Positions 16,218 to 23,834 of a DNA stretch of 64,000 nt are shown one piece after another (the stretch's first letter is position 1; each line of letters opens with the position of its first letter). A program made the position numbers and the translations under genes. The DNA comes from JAHFPN01 sp963765745 (GTDB lineage: Bacteria > Pseudomonadota > Alphaproteobacteria > Rhizobiales > Xanthobacteraceae), in contig CAVXXM010000003.1 of the NCBI GenBank assembly GCA_963765745.1, positions 868,001 through 932,000 on the forward strand, written 5' to 3'. The notes beneath the pieces were generated by a model. It ran no database searches and had not been told where the DNA came from. It worked only from the letters and a program-made list of their open reading frames with translations.

Positions 16218-16289
16218 CGTACGTAGCTTCTGGCGATGCAACGAATCCCGGGCTTGAGCGTTATCTTCCTGCAAGCCAGGGAGAACGTC

Positions 16290-16478
16290 ATGGCCAGCAA
16301 AGGCATGGGCAACGACAACGGCCGCCGCAACGCTGCGCGCGTGCAGCGCATCCCGCCGCAGCATTTAGGGCTTCCGCAAGACACGGGCAAAAAGCCTCAG
16401 CCCGTCGAGAAGGAGCCGCGCGCGGAGGAGCACAAGGAGCCGCTCCAAAAGGGCCCAGCCGGCATACCCAAGCACTGA
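16290..16478 (+). CDS. small hydrophilic protein, unknown function
   Basis: A 62-residue, strongly charged protein (MASKGMGNDNGRRNAARVQR, then Pro/Glu/Lys-rich to KGPAGIPKH). ATG 16290 follows AGGGAGA with good spacing. No domain or membrane segment; probably disordered. I do not recognise the family. Confidence 0.5.
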   Translation: MASKGMGNDNGRRNAARVQRIPPQHLGLPQDTGKKPQPVEKEPRAEEHKEPLQKGPAGIPKH

Positions 16479-16574
16479 TTACGCCTGCCGGGGTGGCTGC
16501 TTCTCTGCAGCGCGCTGCATGGAACTTTTCCGGACGGGGTGCGTTATCGCGAAGTCACATAACGGAGGTTATCT

Positions 16575-16658
16575 ATGGGCCGCGGTTTAATTCTCTGGAT
16601 GCTCGGGATTCCGCTCCCGATCCTCATCGTTCTCTGGCTGTTCGGATTCTTCAACTAG
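16575..16658 (+). CDS. 27-residue hydrophobic membrane peptide
   Basis: ATG 16575 with a perfect GGAGG (16564-16568) six bases ahead encodes MGRGLILWMLGIPLPILIVL and then WLFGFFN, stop TAG at 16656-16658. Nearly the whole peptide is one membrane helix with a Pro-Leu-Pro kink. Similar MGRG-L-WLLG-P-P-I tiny proteins are common in proteobacteria and unannotated. Too short for usual gene callers, but the ribosome site and composition support it. Confidence 0.65.
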   Translation: MGRGLILWMLGIPLPILIVLWLFGFFN

Positions 16659-16768
16659 GCCCGTCAGCGCGACTTTTCGTGGTGCGCGGTTGACTGGGCA
16701 CACTCGCCCCGTTGAATGCCCCCGTCTCCGTCCTGCGGAGCCATAAACGATCCAATATGGGGGCGATA

Positions 16769-17650
16769 ATGCGCGTAGCCGTGGCGTTCACGCTGTTCGT
16801 TTCAGTATCGGTGGCCGCGGTAGCCGCCTATGCGCAAACGGCTCAGCGTCCACCCGCCCCTGCCGCGACCGCCTGCGCCAACCCGGATGCGATCGGGCTG
16901 GCGCGCACGGTGGAGATCGACACCACCGGCGGACCCGGCTTCGGCATCGAGCATTTCAAGCAGCACGATTTCCTGCGCCTGAACGAAGTGATCCTCACCT
17001 TCGACGACGGCCCGTGGCCGAAAAACACAGCAGCCGTGCTCAAGGCGCTCGCCGAGCATTGCACCAAGGCCACCTTCTTCCCGATCGGCAAGCACGCGGT
17101 CTGGTATCCCGAGATCTTGAAGGAGGTGGCCGCGGCCGGACACACGATCGGCAGCCACACCTGGTCGCACCGGAACCTCGCCGGCATGCCGGCCGCCAAA
17201 GCCAAGGAAGAGATCGAGAAGGGCGTCAGCGCGGTCGCCTATGCGCTCGGCCGGCCCGGCGATCCGTTCTTCCGCTTCCCGGTGCTGAAGCACCCGCCGG
17301 AGCTCGTCACCTATCTCGGCGAGCGCAACGTCGGCATCTTTTCCACCGACATGGACTCGTTCGACTTCAAGATGCGCCGGCCCGAGCAGGTGATCGAGTC
17401 CGTGCTCGCCAGGCTCAAGAAACACGGCAAGGGCATCGTGCTGATGCACGACTTTCAGCATCCGACCGCCGAGGCGGTGCCCGAGATGCTGAAGCAGCTC
17501 AAGGCCAACGGCTACAAGATCGTGCACATGAAGGCGAAGGCCCCGGTGAAGACCCTGCCGGAGTACGACGAGATCATCGCCAAGGATGAGGTCAAGCTGC
17601 CGACCGTGAGCCAACGGCCGACCTCGAGCGTGGTGCGCACGGTCGAATAA
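16769..17650 (+). CDS. polysaccharide deacetylase (NodB homology), exported
   Basis: About 293 residues from ATG 16769 (MRVAVAFTLFVSVSVAAVAA, signal peptide); an ATG at 16757 lies in frame but has no ribosome site. NodB motif 1 is VILTFDDGPWPKNTAAVL with the catalytic and metal-binding Asp pair; motif 2 is IGSHTWSHRNLAG; later FRFPVLKHP, STDMDSFDFK and IVLMHDFQHPTAEAVPEML. These are zinc-dependent amide hydrolases acting on N-acetylated glycans or peptidoglycan. The native substrate is unknown. A strong terminator follows. Confidence 0.92.
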   Translation: MRVAVAFTLFVSVSVAAVAAYAQTAQRPPAPAATACANPDAIGLARTVEIDTTGGPGFGIEHFKQHDFLRLNEVILTFDDGPWPKNTAAVLKALAEHCTKATFFPIGKHAVWYPEILKEVAAAGHTIGSHTWSHRNLAGMPAAKAKEEIEKGVSAVAYALGRPGDPFFRFPVLKHPPELVTYLGERNVGIFSTDMDSFDFKMRRPEQVIESVLARLKKHGKGIVLMHDFQHPTAEAVPEMLKQLKANGYKIVHMKAKAPVKTLPEYDEIIAKDEVKLPTVSQRPTSSVVRTVE

Positions 17651-17675
17651 GTTTCGATTCCGGCCCCTATCCGCG

Positions 17676-17707
17676 CCGCGCGCCGCTAAGCGCGCGGTTC
17701 GTTTTTT
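17676..17707 (+). terminator. Rho-independent terminator after the polysaccharide deacetylase
   Basis: Stem CCGCGCGC (17676-17683) and GCGCGCGG (17690-17697), six-base loop, then TTCGTTTTTT. It ends the plus-strand deacetylase gene. The minus-strand DUF6498-like gene reaches into it. Confidence 0.85.
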
Positions 17708-18373
17708 GGGGCCCCAGAACACGAACAACCCGACGTCGGCCAGCGTCTTCAGCACCACGAGCAGGACGATCGGCCCCCGGTCCGCGCCGGCCGCGAGCGT
17801 GAGCCAAGCGCCGAGCAGGATCACGATGTGCATGACGACGATCCGCGCATAGAGCGCAGCAACGATCGAGCCCACGTCGAGTGAACTTCGCGGCGGAGAG
17901 TTCGCCGGCGCGACGGTGATTTGCATGAACGGGCCCGCCCGCAAGCGCTCGAAGCCGAAGGAAAAGCCCCGCACCAGGAACATGAATACGAGCGGCAGCC
18001 ACAGTCCGGTCTGCAGCACGATCTCGCGCACGAAATCCTCGGGACCGTAAATCTTGCGCGCCCAGTGGCCTGCGAACAGCGTCCACAAGAACATGAAATG
18101 TACGCCCATGAAGACGCCGGAATGAAACATGAAGAAGAGCAGAAGGCCAACACGCGCCGCAATGCGCCCGGCCAGGCTCTGCTCCGCCGCGCCCGTTCCG
18201 CGCGGCAAGGTCGCGATCCCGACATAGGTCCAGAACGCGATGATCGCGGTTTCCATCCAGTAGAGCATCAGCAGCAGGAATGCGTCCCAGCCCCACCAGA
18301 TCACCCCGATCAGCGGAACGAGATTGGTGAGCACGAGCAGGATCGATGCGAGGCTGAACATCGTCCGCGGCAT
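17684..18373 (-). CDS. DUF6498-like polytopic membrane protein; stop obscured by a probable indel
   Basis: About 229 residues with five or six membrane helices: PLIGVIWWGWDAFLLLMLYW, METAIIAFWTYVGIATLPRG, a FHSGVFMGVHFMFLWTLF helix, and a late MHIVILLGAWLTLAAGAD then LKTLADVGLFVFWGPK. This pattern is typical of the DUF6498 group. As written the frame runs on to 16802, antisense through the deacetylase gene, which is not credible. Dropping one base in the A6 run (minus strand, 17702-17707) gives ..GPKNEPRA and TAG at 17684-17686, which I take as the true end. Confidence 0.65.
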
Positions 18374-18423
18374 CTACGTGGCGGCGGCTATCTCATTGGC
18401 CGGTTCGAGGCGATCAATCGACG

Positions 18424-18978
18424 TCATGCAGGCCGGCCACGGCGCAGCACGAACGCGAATACGATCCACCACACACCGTGCATGACGAGATCGATGCCCA
18501 GAAACAATCCAAGCACCCAGAGCCCGCTCGCCGGCCAACCGGACAGGATCACGCCGCCGGCGAAGATCGCCACGGCGCCAGAGAGCACGAGTACCCAGCC
18601 GAGGATCTGCCAATAGCGCCATGCAAGCACGAAGCGCACGACGCCGGAGGCGATCAGGAATGCCGCGAACACCAGGGTCAGCGCGAAGGAAGCCGCGACT
18701 GGATTGGCGATCAGCACCACGCCGAAGATCAAATAGAGCAGCCCGAGCATGAGATTGAGCAGGAAGCCGCCCCATTCCCGCGTCGAAAATGCTTGCCAGA
18801 TCTGGATGGCGCCGCCGATCAGCACCGCGGCACCGAGCACGATCGCGCTGGCCAGCGTCGCCGCGGTCAAGTGCCCGAGCACGAAAAGACCGAGCAGAAG
18901 AAGCCCTGCGCCCAGGAGCGCGAAACGCCACCAATTGCCGGACTGATCCTTGCCGTCGGCTTCAAGACGCATGCTCAT
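18424..18978 (-). CDS. HdeD family acid-resistance membrane protein
   Basis: A 184-residue protein with six membrane helices in the DUF308/HdeD pattern: an ALLGAGLLLLGLFVLGHL start, LGAAVLIGGAIQIWQAFSTR, WGGFLLNLMLGLLYLIFGVV, IASGVVRFVLAWRYW and a final SGLWVLGLFLGIDLVMHGVW. HdeD was linked to acid resistance in E. coli; the activity is unknown. It ends about 50 bases from the DUF6498-like gene on the same strand, so they may be cotranscribed. Confidence 0.9.
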   Translation of the reverse strand: MSMRLEADGKDQSGNWWRFALLGAGLLLLGLFVLGHLTAATLASAIVLGAAVLIGGAIQIWQAFSTREWGGFLLNLMLGLLYLIFGVVLIANPVAASFALTLVFAAFLIASGVVRFVLAWRYWQILGWVLVLSGAVAIFAGGVILSGWPASGLWVLGLFLGIDLVMHGVWWIVFAFVLRRGRPA

Positions 18979-19204
18979 GGCTGCCCCCTTCGGCGTTCAT
19001 CGTGGAAGGCCATATCGTCCTTCATAAGCTTACGCCCTTCCCGGCAACGCTGCGAATCGGAGGCAAGAAACTTGGTGATTCGCGAATCGCTCGCGGATGA
19101 TTCGGTAGCTTTTCCGAATTGTCATAAAACTGAAAAGAATCAGTGTGCGCGTCTCATGGCAGTGATACGTTTTTTTGTGCGATGCGATTCGACTTGGATC
19201 GCTC

Positions 19205-19305
19205 GCAGTGACGGAGCTTTCCGTTTGCCCAACGGAGAGTTCTTACTTCCTCCTCCCGGTAGCGTTTAGACTGGGGCGGCTGCAAAGCCGCCCCTTCTCT
19301 TTTTT
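19205..19305 (+). ncRNA. candidate anti-Shine-Dalgarno small RNA (cuckoo/alpha-r14-like)
   Basis: Within the 400-base gap between hdeD-like and glycine-zipper genes, three elements follow one another on the plus strand: hairpin CTTTCCGTT/AACGGAGAG (19217-19225, 19231-19239); CCTCCTCCC (19249-19257) in a loop closed by TTAC/GTAG (19243-19246, 19259-19262); and a perfect terminator, GGGGCGGC/GCCGCCCC (19273-19280, 19287-19294) plus TTCTCTTTTTT. No plus-strand gene lies upstream to explain the terminator. CCUCCUCCC loops define the alphaproteobacterial cuckoo/CcsR/alpha-r14 RNAs. The 5' end is not fixed and no clear promoter is seen; the rest of the gap (18979-19200) shows nothing recognisable. 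Confidence 0.6.
19273..19305 (+). terminator. Rho-independent terminator of the candidate small RNA
   Basis: Eight-base-pair perfect stem GGGGCGGC/GCCGCCCC with loop TGCAAA, followed by TTCTCTTTTTT. It cannot serve the flanking genes, which are both on the minus strand. Confidence 0.85.
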
Positions 19306-19330
19306 GGCGTTTGCGCTATTGGCTGCAGGA

Positions 19331-19357
19331 ATCGAAAGGGCGGCCCGAAGGCCGCCC
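19331..19357 (-). terminator. terminator of the glycine-zipper gene
   Basis: On the minus strand, GGGCGGCC, TTCG tetraloop, GGCCGCCC, then TTTCGATT. It starts 28 bases after the stop of the glycine-zipper gene and suits it. Confidence 0.7.
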
Positions 19358-19384
19358 TTATTTGCAAATTCGCAGTGCGGAACC

Positions 19385-19702
19385 TTACCGGCAGTAACCG
19401 CGCTGGGCACGAACGATCTGCCCGTTCGGATACTGATAGTAGCAGCGGCCGTCGCCACCCCAGTAGTATCCCGCATAGCCGGGGCCGGCTTGCGCGCCGA
19501 GGATCACGCCGGTCGTGCCGCCGATCACGGCGCCAGCAACCGCACCGCGGGGGCCGCCGACAGCTGCGCCGATTCCGGCTCCGAGCAGACCGCCGAGAAT
19601 TCCACCGGCGACAGGGTCTTGTGCGGCCGCAGGCTGCGGCAGGGAAACCGTGGCGGGCAGAGCGAGCGCCGCCGCCAGTCCGATTGCGAGAAACTTCTTC
19701 AT
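19385..19702 (-). CDS. glycine-zipper exported protein
   Basis: A 105-residue protein from ATG 19702, preceded by AAAGGAG on the minus strand. Signal peptide MKKFLAIGLAAALALPATVS to AAAQ; then a glycine zipper (GGILGGLLGAGIGAAVGG, AGAVIGGTTGVILGA) expected to insert in a membrane, and a C-terminal Tyr/Trp/Cys-rich end (YWGGDGRCYYQYPNGQIV, RGYCR) with two Cys that could form a disulfide. Function unknown; similar proteins are common in rhizobia. Its terminator is at 19331-19357. The 264 bases upstream (19703-19966) show nothing else. Confidence 0.8.
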   Translation of the reverse strand: MKKFLAIGLAAALALPATVSLPQPAAAQDPVAGGILGGLLGAGIGAAVGGPRGAVAGAVIGGTTGVILGAQAGPGYAGYYWGGDGRCYYQYPNGQIVRAQRGYCR

Positions 19703-19966
19703 GGGATGGCTCCTTTTCAGGATGGCAAACTTGAGGACTGCATACGCGAAGCGCAATGAACATGCCATGAATTTGCGCTCACGTGAATTTTATCGTTTGG
19801 CCTCAGAGGCTTGAGTTGAAATACCGAGCCGGCGGAAGCGTTTGGACGGCATCATTGGAACGACGATTCCAAATTCGACGGGTTTGCGAATCGCCTTCGT
19901 GGGTTGGCGGCTCGGGCTCAGAAATCGATTCAGCCGCGGAGAATGATCTAGCCAGAATGCTCCAAC

Positions 19967-21589
19967 TCAGGCCGCGCCGGCTCCGACCGCGAGCGGCTCG
20001 CTATCGACAATGCTGAGCTTCGGCTTCTCCATAGCCTCCACCAGCGCCAGGAACGAGCTCGCCGGCAGCGGCGGGGCGAACAGGAAGCCCTGGGCGACGG
20101 TGATGCCCTTGGCACGCAGGAACTCGACCTGCTCGAAGGTCTCGACGCCCTCGGCAATGACCTCCATGCGCATGTTCTTCGCCAGATCGATCAGCGTCTC
20201 GATAATGGTCTGCGAATAGCGCTCGGTCGAAAGCGCGTCGACGAACATCTTGTCGATCTTGATGCAATCGACGCCGAGCTTGAGCAGGTACGACATGCCG
20301 CCGTGACCGGTGCCGTAGTCGTCGATGGCCACCTTGGAGCCCAGTCCTTGGAGGGCCGAGATCACGCGGCGCGCCTCGTCGAGATCGGGCAACGGATCGC
20401 GCTCGGTAACCTCGAAAATAAGCTGCTTGTAGGAGATATGGGAGCCGGTGAAAATCTGCTTCACGTCGCCTACGATCGTGGAGTCGGCAAAGTGGCCGGC
20501 GCAAAGGTTGAAGCTCAGCCGCAAGCCCGGCCGCACCGCATACGCTGCGCCCACTTCGTCGCGGGCACGGCGCATCAACTTGCGCGTCATCTCGAAGATC
20601 TGGCCCGATTGCTCGGCGTGCGGAATAAAATTCAACGGCATCACCATCGTGCCGTCGGGCCGGCGCCAGCGCGCGAGCACCTCGGCCGCACGCAGCCGTC
20701 CGGTCTTGATGTCCACGATCGGCTGAAAGAAGGGAACGATCTCGCCGCTGTCGAGGGCCTTGGCGAAAGCCGAGGTCGGGTCGATGCGGCGGCGGCGAAC
20801 CGCGAGCCAGGCGAACAGGACGAGAAAGAAGGAAATGACGGTTGGGAACAGGCGTCCCACCAGAAGCACGTCGTCGTAATCCTCGGCCATTGCGGCTCGG
20901 CTATATTCGGCGACCAGTACGACCGGGAAACGGGAAGAGCTCACAGTCGCGGCGAGCGCCTGCCCGTTGTTGAAATTGCGCTCCCCGGCCTCGATCTGCT
21001 GTTGCGCCGAAGGCTGACGGTCATCGAGGAGCAACCGCACACGGTGACTGCCGCGGCGACTTGCCGGAATTGCATCATTCAGGAGCGCACCCAGCGGGAT
21101 GATCGCGGCGATCGAGCGCGCGGCTGGCAGGTTCAGGCGCAGCCGCATGGCGCGTTCGTCCTGATCGCGGAAGCTCACGATCGCCAGCGAAAACTGCCGG
21201 CCCGGCATGTTCGTTTCGCGCAAGATCGCGCTTTGGTCGGAAACGGTTCCCGAGCTCGAGCAGAGAACGCGGTTGCCGTCCTCCAGAACGACGACCTCGC
21301 GGACTGGGGCCGCGCCATAGAGCGTGCGCCGCATGATGTCAACGGAACCGACCGAGCAATCGGAGATATTCGCCTTCGCTAGATCGATTAACAGGTTCGA
21401 GGCCTGTTCGAGCCGCGCCTCGGTGTTTCCAAGGACGCCGTGGGCGAAGGAGTCGAGATGGGACTTGGCGTTACGCTCTACATACGTGTTGGTGACGCGC
21501 TCGACGACAAGAATTGGCAGGCCGGCAAGCAACGCGCCGGCAACCACGGCCACGATCCATATCCGCTCGGTCTTAAGCACGACGCCCAC
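19967..21589 (-). CDS. membrane-bound c-di-GMP phosphodiesterase (CSS-EAL)
   Basis: A 540-residue protein. Helix 1 (IWIVAVVAGALLAGLPILVV) and a second helix near residue 245 enclose a periplasmic CSS-type sensor domain with the CSS-like motif in NRVLCSSSG. The EAL domain (about 275-525) keeps catalytic positions: RAAEVLARW (EVL in place of EAL), the Asn of FNLCAGHFAD, FEVTERD, AIDDYGTGHGGMSYL, IKIDKMFVD and AEGVET..QGFLFAPPL. It should hydrolyse c-di-GMP; in this family disulfide state of the CSS domain controls activity. A CtrA site lies 37-51 bases upstream. Confidence 0.92.
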   Translation of the reverse strand: MGVVLKTERIWIVAVVAGALLAGLPILVVERVTNTYVERNAKSHLDSFAHGVLGNTEARLEQASNLLIDLAKANISDCSVGSVDIMRRTLYGAAPVREVVVLEDGNRVLCSSSGTVSDQSAILRETNMPGRQFSLAIVSFRDQDERAMRLRLNLPAARSIAAIIPLGALLNDAIPASRRGSHRVRLLLDDRQPSAQQQIEAGERNFNNGQALAATVSSSRFPVVLVAEYSRAAMAEDYDDVLLVGRLFPTVISFFLVLFAWLAVRRRRIDPTSAFAKALDSGEIVPFFQPIVDIKTGRLRAAEVLARWRRPDGTMVMPLNFIPHAEQSGQIFEMTRKLMRRARDEVGAAYAVRPGLRLSFNLCAGHFADSTIVGDVKQIFTGSHISYKQLIFEVTERDPLPDLDEARRVISALQGLGSKVAIDDYGTGHGGMSYLLKLGVDCIKIDKMFVDALSTERYSQTIIETLIDLAKNMRMEVIAEGVETFEQVEFLRAKGITVAQGFLFAPPLPASSFLALVEAMEKPKLSIVDSEPLAVGAGAA

Positions 21590-21625
21590 CTCATCCGTGT
21601 TAGGACCATTTTGTTCCGGCCCGGA

Positions 21626-21640
21626 TTAAGGTGGCGTTAA
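21626..21640 (-). promoter_or_regulatory. CtrA binding site upstream of the CSS-EAL gene
   Basis: TTAA (21626-21629), seven bases, TTAA (21637-21640): the exact TTAA-N7-TTAA core of the cell-cycle regulator CtrA; on the minus strand it reads TTAACGCCACCTTAA, which also fits the TTAAC half-site. It lies 37 bases upstream of the gene start, where CtrA could act on the promoter. Confidence 0.6.
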
Positions 21641-21662
21641 GCGAAGCGTTTAGATTGAATCA

Positions 21663-23478
21663 TTAACGATTTTCGGGCGGCACGAGTTTGATGTGCAGCT
21701 CGCGCAATTGCTTCGGGCCGACCTCCGAAGGCGCGCCCATCATCAGGTCTTCGGCGCGCTGGTTCATGGGGAACAGCACCACCTCGCGCAGGTTCTGCTC
21801 GCCGCAGAGCAGCATGACGATACGGTCGATGCCGGGCGCGATACCACCGTGGGGCGGTGCGCCGTATTGCAGCGCGCGCAGCATGCCGCCGAACTTCTTC
21901 TCCAGAACCTGTTCGTCGTAACCGGCGATCCCGAAGGCCTTCTTCATCACATCGGGCCGATGGTTGCGGATGGCGCCGGAGGAAAGCTCGGTGCCGTTGC
22001 AGACGATGTCGTACTGAATCGCCTTGATCGCCAGCACGCGCTCCTTATCCTTGGGATCGAGCTGAAGGAACTCGTCCAAGTCCATGTTCGGCATGGAGAA
22101 CGGGTTATGGGAGAAGTCGATCTTGTTCTCCTCCTCGCTCCATTCGTACATCGGGAAAGTCCACGATCCAGCAAAACTCGAAACGGTTGCCGTGCACCAG
22201 CCCGAGCTCGTCGCCGATCTTGATGCGCGCGGCACCCGCGAGCTTGGCGGCGAGCGCCGGCTTGTCGGCGGCGAAGAACACGGCGTCGCCCGGCCCCATG
22301 CCGGTGGCGCGCGCGATGCCGGAAAGCGCGGGCTCGGAGAGGAATTTCGCGATCGGCCCCTTGCCCACCGGCAGACCGTTGTCTTCGTCATAGACGACGT
22401 AGCCGAGCCCGGGCGCCTGCATTTCGGTGCGCGCCCAGTCGTTCAGCTTGTCGAAGAAGGAGCGCGGCTGGCCGGCGGCGCCGGGTGCCGGGATCGCGCG
22501 CACCACGCCGCCCGCGGAAATCACCTTTTTGAAGGCGTTGAAGGTAACGTCGTCGCGCGAGAATTCCTTGGTGACATCGGCGATGCGCAGCGGATTGCGC
22601 AAATCGGGCTTGTCGGTGCCGTAGAGCAGCAGCGCATCGGCATAGGGGATGCGCGGGAATTCGGACGTCACCGGCTTGCCGTCGGCGAACTCCTCGAACA
22701 CACCGCGCAGCACCGGCTCGACGCTTGTAAAAACATCCTCTTGCGTGACGAAGCTCATCTCGATGTCGAGCTGATAAAACTCCCCGGGCGAGCGATCGGC
22801 GCGGGCGTCCTCGTCGCGGAAACACGGCGCGATCTGGAAATAGCGGTCGAAGCCCGCGATCATGGTGAGTTGCTTGAACTGTTGAGGCGCCTGCGGCAGC
22901 GCGTAGAATTTGCCCGGATGCAGCCGCGCGGGCACCAGATAATCGCGCGCGCCCTCGGGCGAGGATGCGGTGAGGATCGGGGTCTGGAACTCGAAGAAGC
23001 CCTGCTCCTTCATCCTGCGGCGCAAGGAATCGATGATCGCGCCGCGCTTCATGATGTTGTTGTGCAGATGCTCGCGCCGGAGGTCGAGGAAGCGGTACTT
23101 GAGCCGCATTTCCTCAGGGTATTCCTGCTCGCCGAACACCGGCAGCGGCAACTCCGCCGCCGGCCCCAGCACCTCGATCTCGGTCGCGAAAATTTCGATC
23201 TGACCGGTCGGCAGCTCGGGATTTTCCGTCCCGGCAGGGCGCCTCCTCACCTTGCCATCGACGCGGATCACCCATTCGGAGCGCAACGTCTCGGCGATCT
23301 TGAAGGCGGGACTATCCGGGTCGGCGACGATCTGCGTCAGCCCATAATGGTCGCGCAGATCGATGAACAGCAGGCCACCATGGTCGCGGATGCGGTGGCA
23401 CCAGCCGGAAAGGCGCGCGGTCGCGTCGAGGTCGGCCTCGCGGAGCGCGCCGCAGGTATGGGTGCGGTAGCGGTGCAT
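21663..23478 (-). CDS. aspS: aspartate--tRNA ligase; one frame break
   Basis: Charges tRNA-Asp (and probably tRNA-Asn in organisms lacking AsnRS). ATG 23478 begins MHRYRTHTCGALREADLDAT. Visible: OB-fold RLSGWCHRIRDHGGLLFIDL, class II motif 2 with FRDEDARADRSPGEFYQLD, the bacterial GAD insertion and motif 3 HGGIAPGIDRIVMLL, ending LVPPENR. One extra base in the GGG at 22153-22155 (minus-strand C run in ..DFPMYEW) splits it; removal restores about 605 residues. An essential gene, so a sequencing indel is likely. Confidence 0.96.
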
Positions 23479-23532
23479 GAACGGTCCAGGAACGGTCAAG
23501 CGCGAGCCGGTAGCCACCGGCTCGAATTTAGA

Positions 23533-23805
23533 TCAACGCCGGCGGAAATTCGGACGGCGCGGCGCCGACGACACGATCGGGCTGTCGGACTTATGCCGGA
23601 AGCTGATGCGGCCGCGCTCAAGATCGTAGGGCGACATCTCGACGGTGACTCGATCGCCTTCGAGTGTGCGGATGCGATGCTTGCGCATCTTGCCGGCCGC
23701 GTAGGCGAGAATCACGTGGTTATTGTCGAGCTGCACCCGAAAATTTCCATCGGGTAGGACTTCGGTGACCTTGCCTTCGAACTCCAACATTTCCTCTTTA
23801 GCCAT
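23533..23805 (-). CDS. infA: translation initiation factor IF-1
   Basis: A 90-residue IF-1. The S1/OB fold is complete: MAKEEMLEFEGKVTEVLPDG, FRVQLDNNHVILAYAAGKMR, TLEGDRVTVEMSPYDLERGR and ISFRHK. IF-1 binds the A site of the 30S subunit. It is longer than the usual 72 residues because of an 18-residue tail (SDSPIVSSAPRRPNFRRR), basic and probably disordered. It lies just downstream of a DEAD-box helicase gene on the same strand (29 bases), an arrangement seen in cold-shock loci. Confidence 0.95.
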   Translation of the reverse strand: MAKEEMLEFEGKVTEVLPDGNFRVQLDNNHVILAYAAGKMRKHRIRTLEGDRVTVEMSPYDLERGRISFRHKSDSPIVSSAPRRPNFRRR

Positions 23806-23834
23806 TCGGTTCTCCAGTTGCTTGATTTGCCGGC

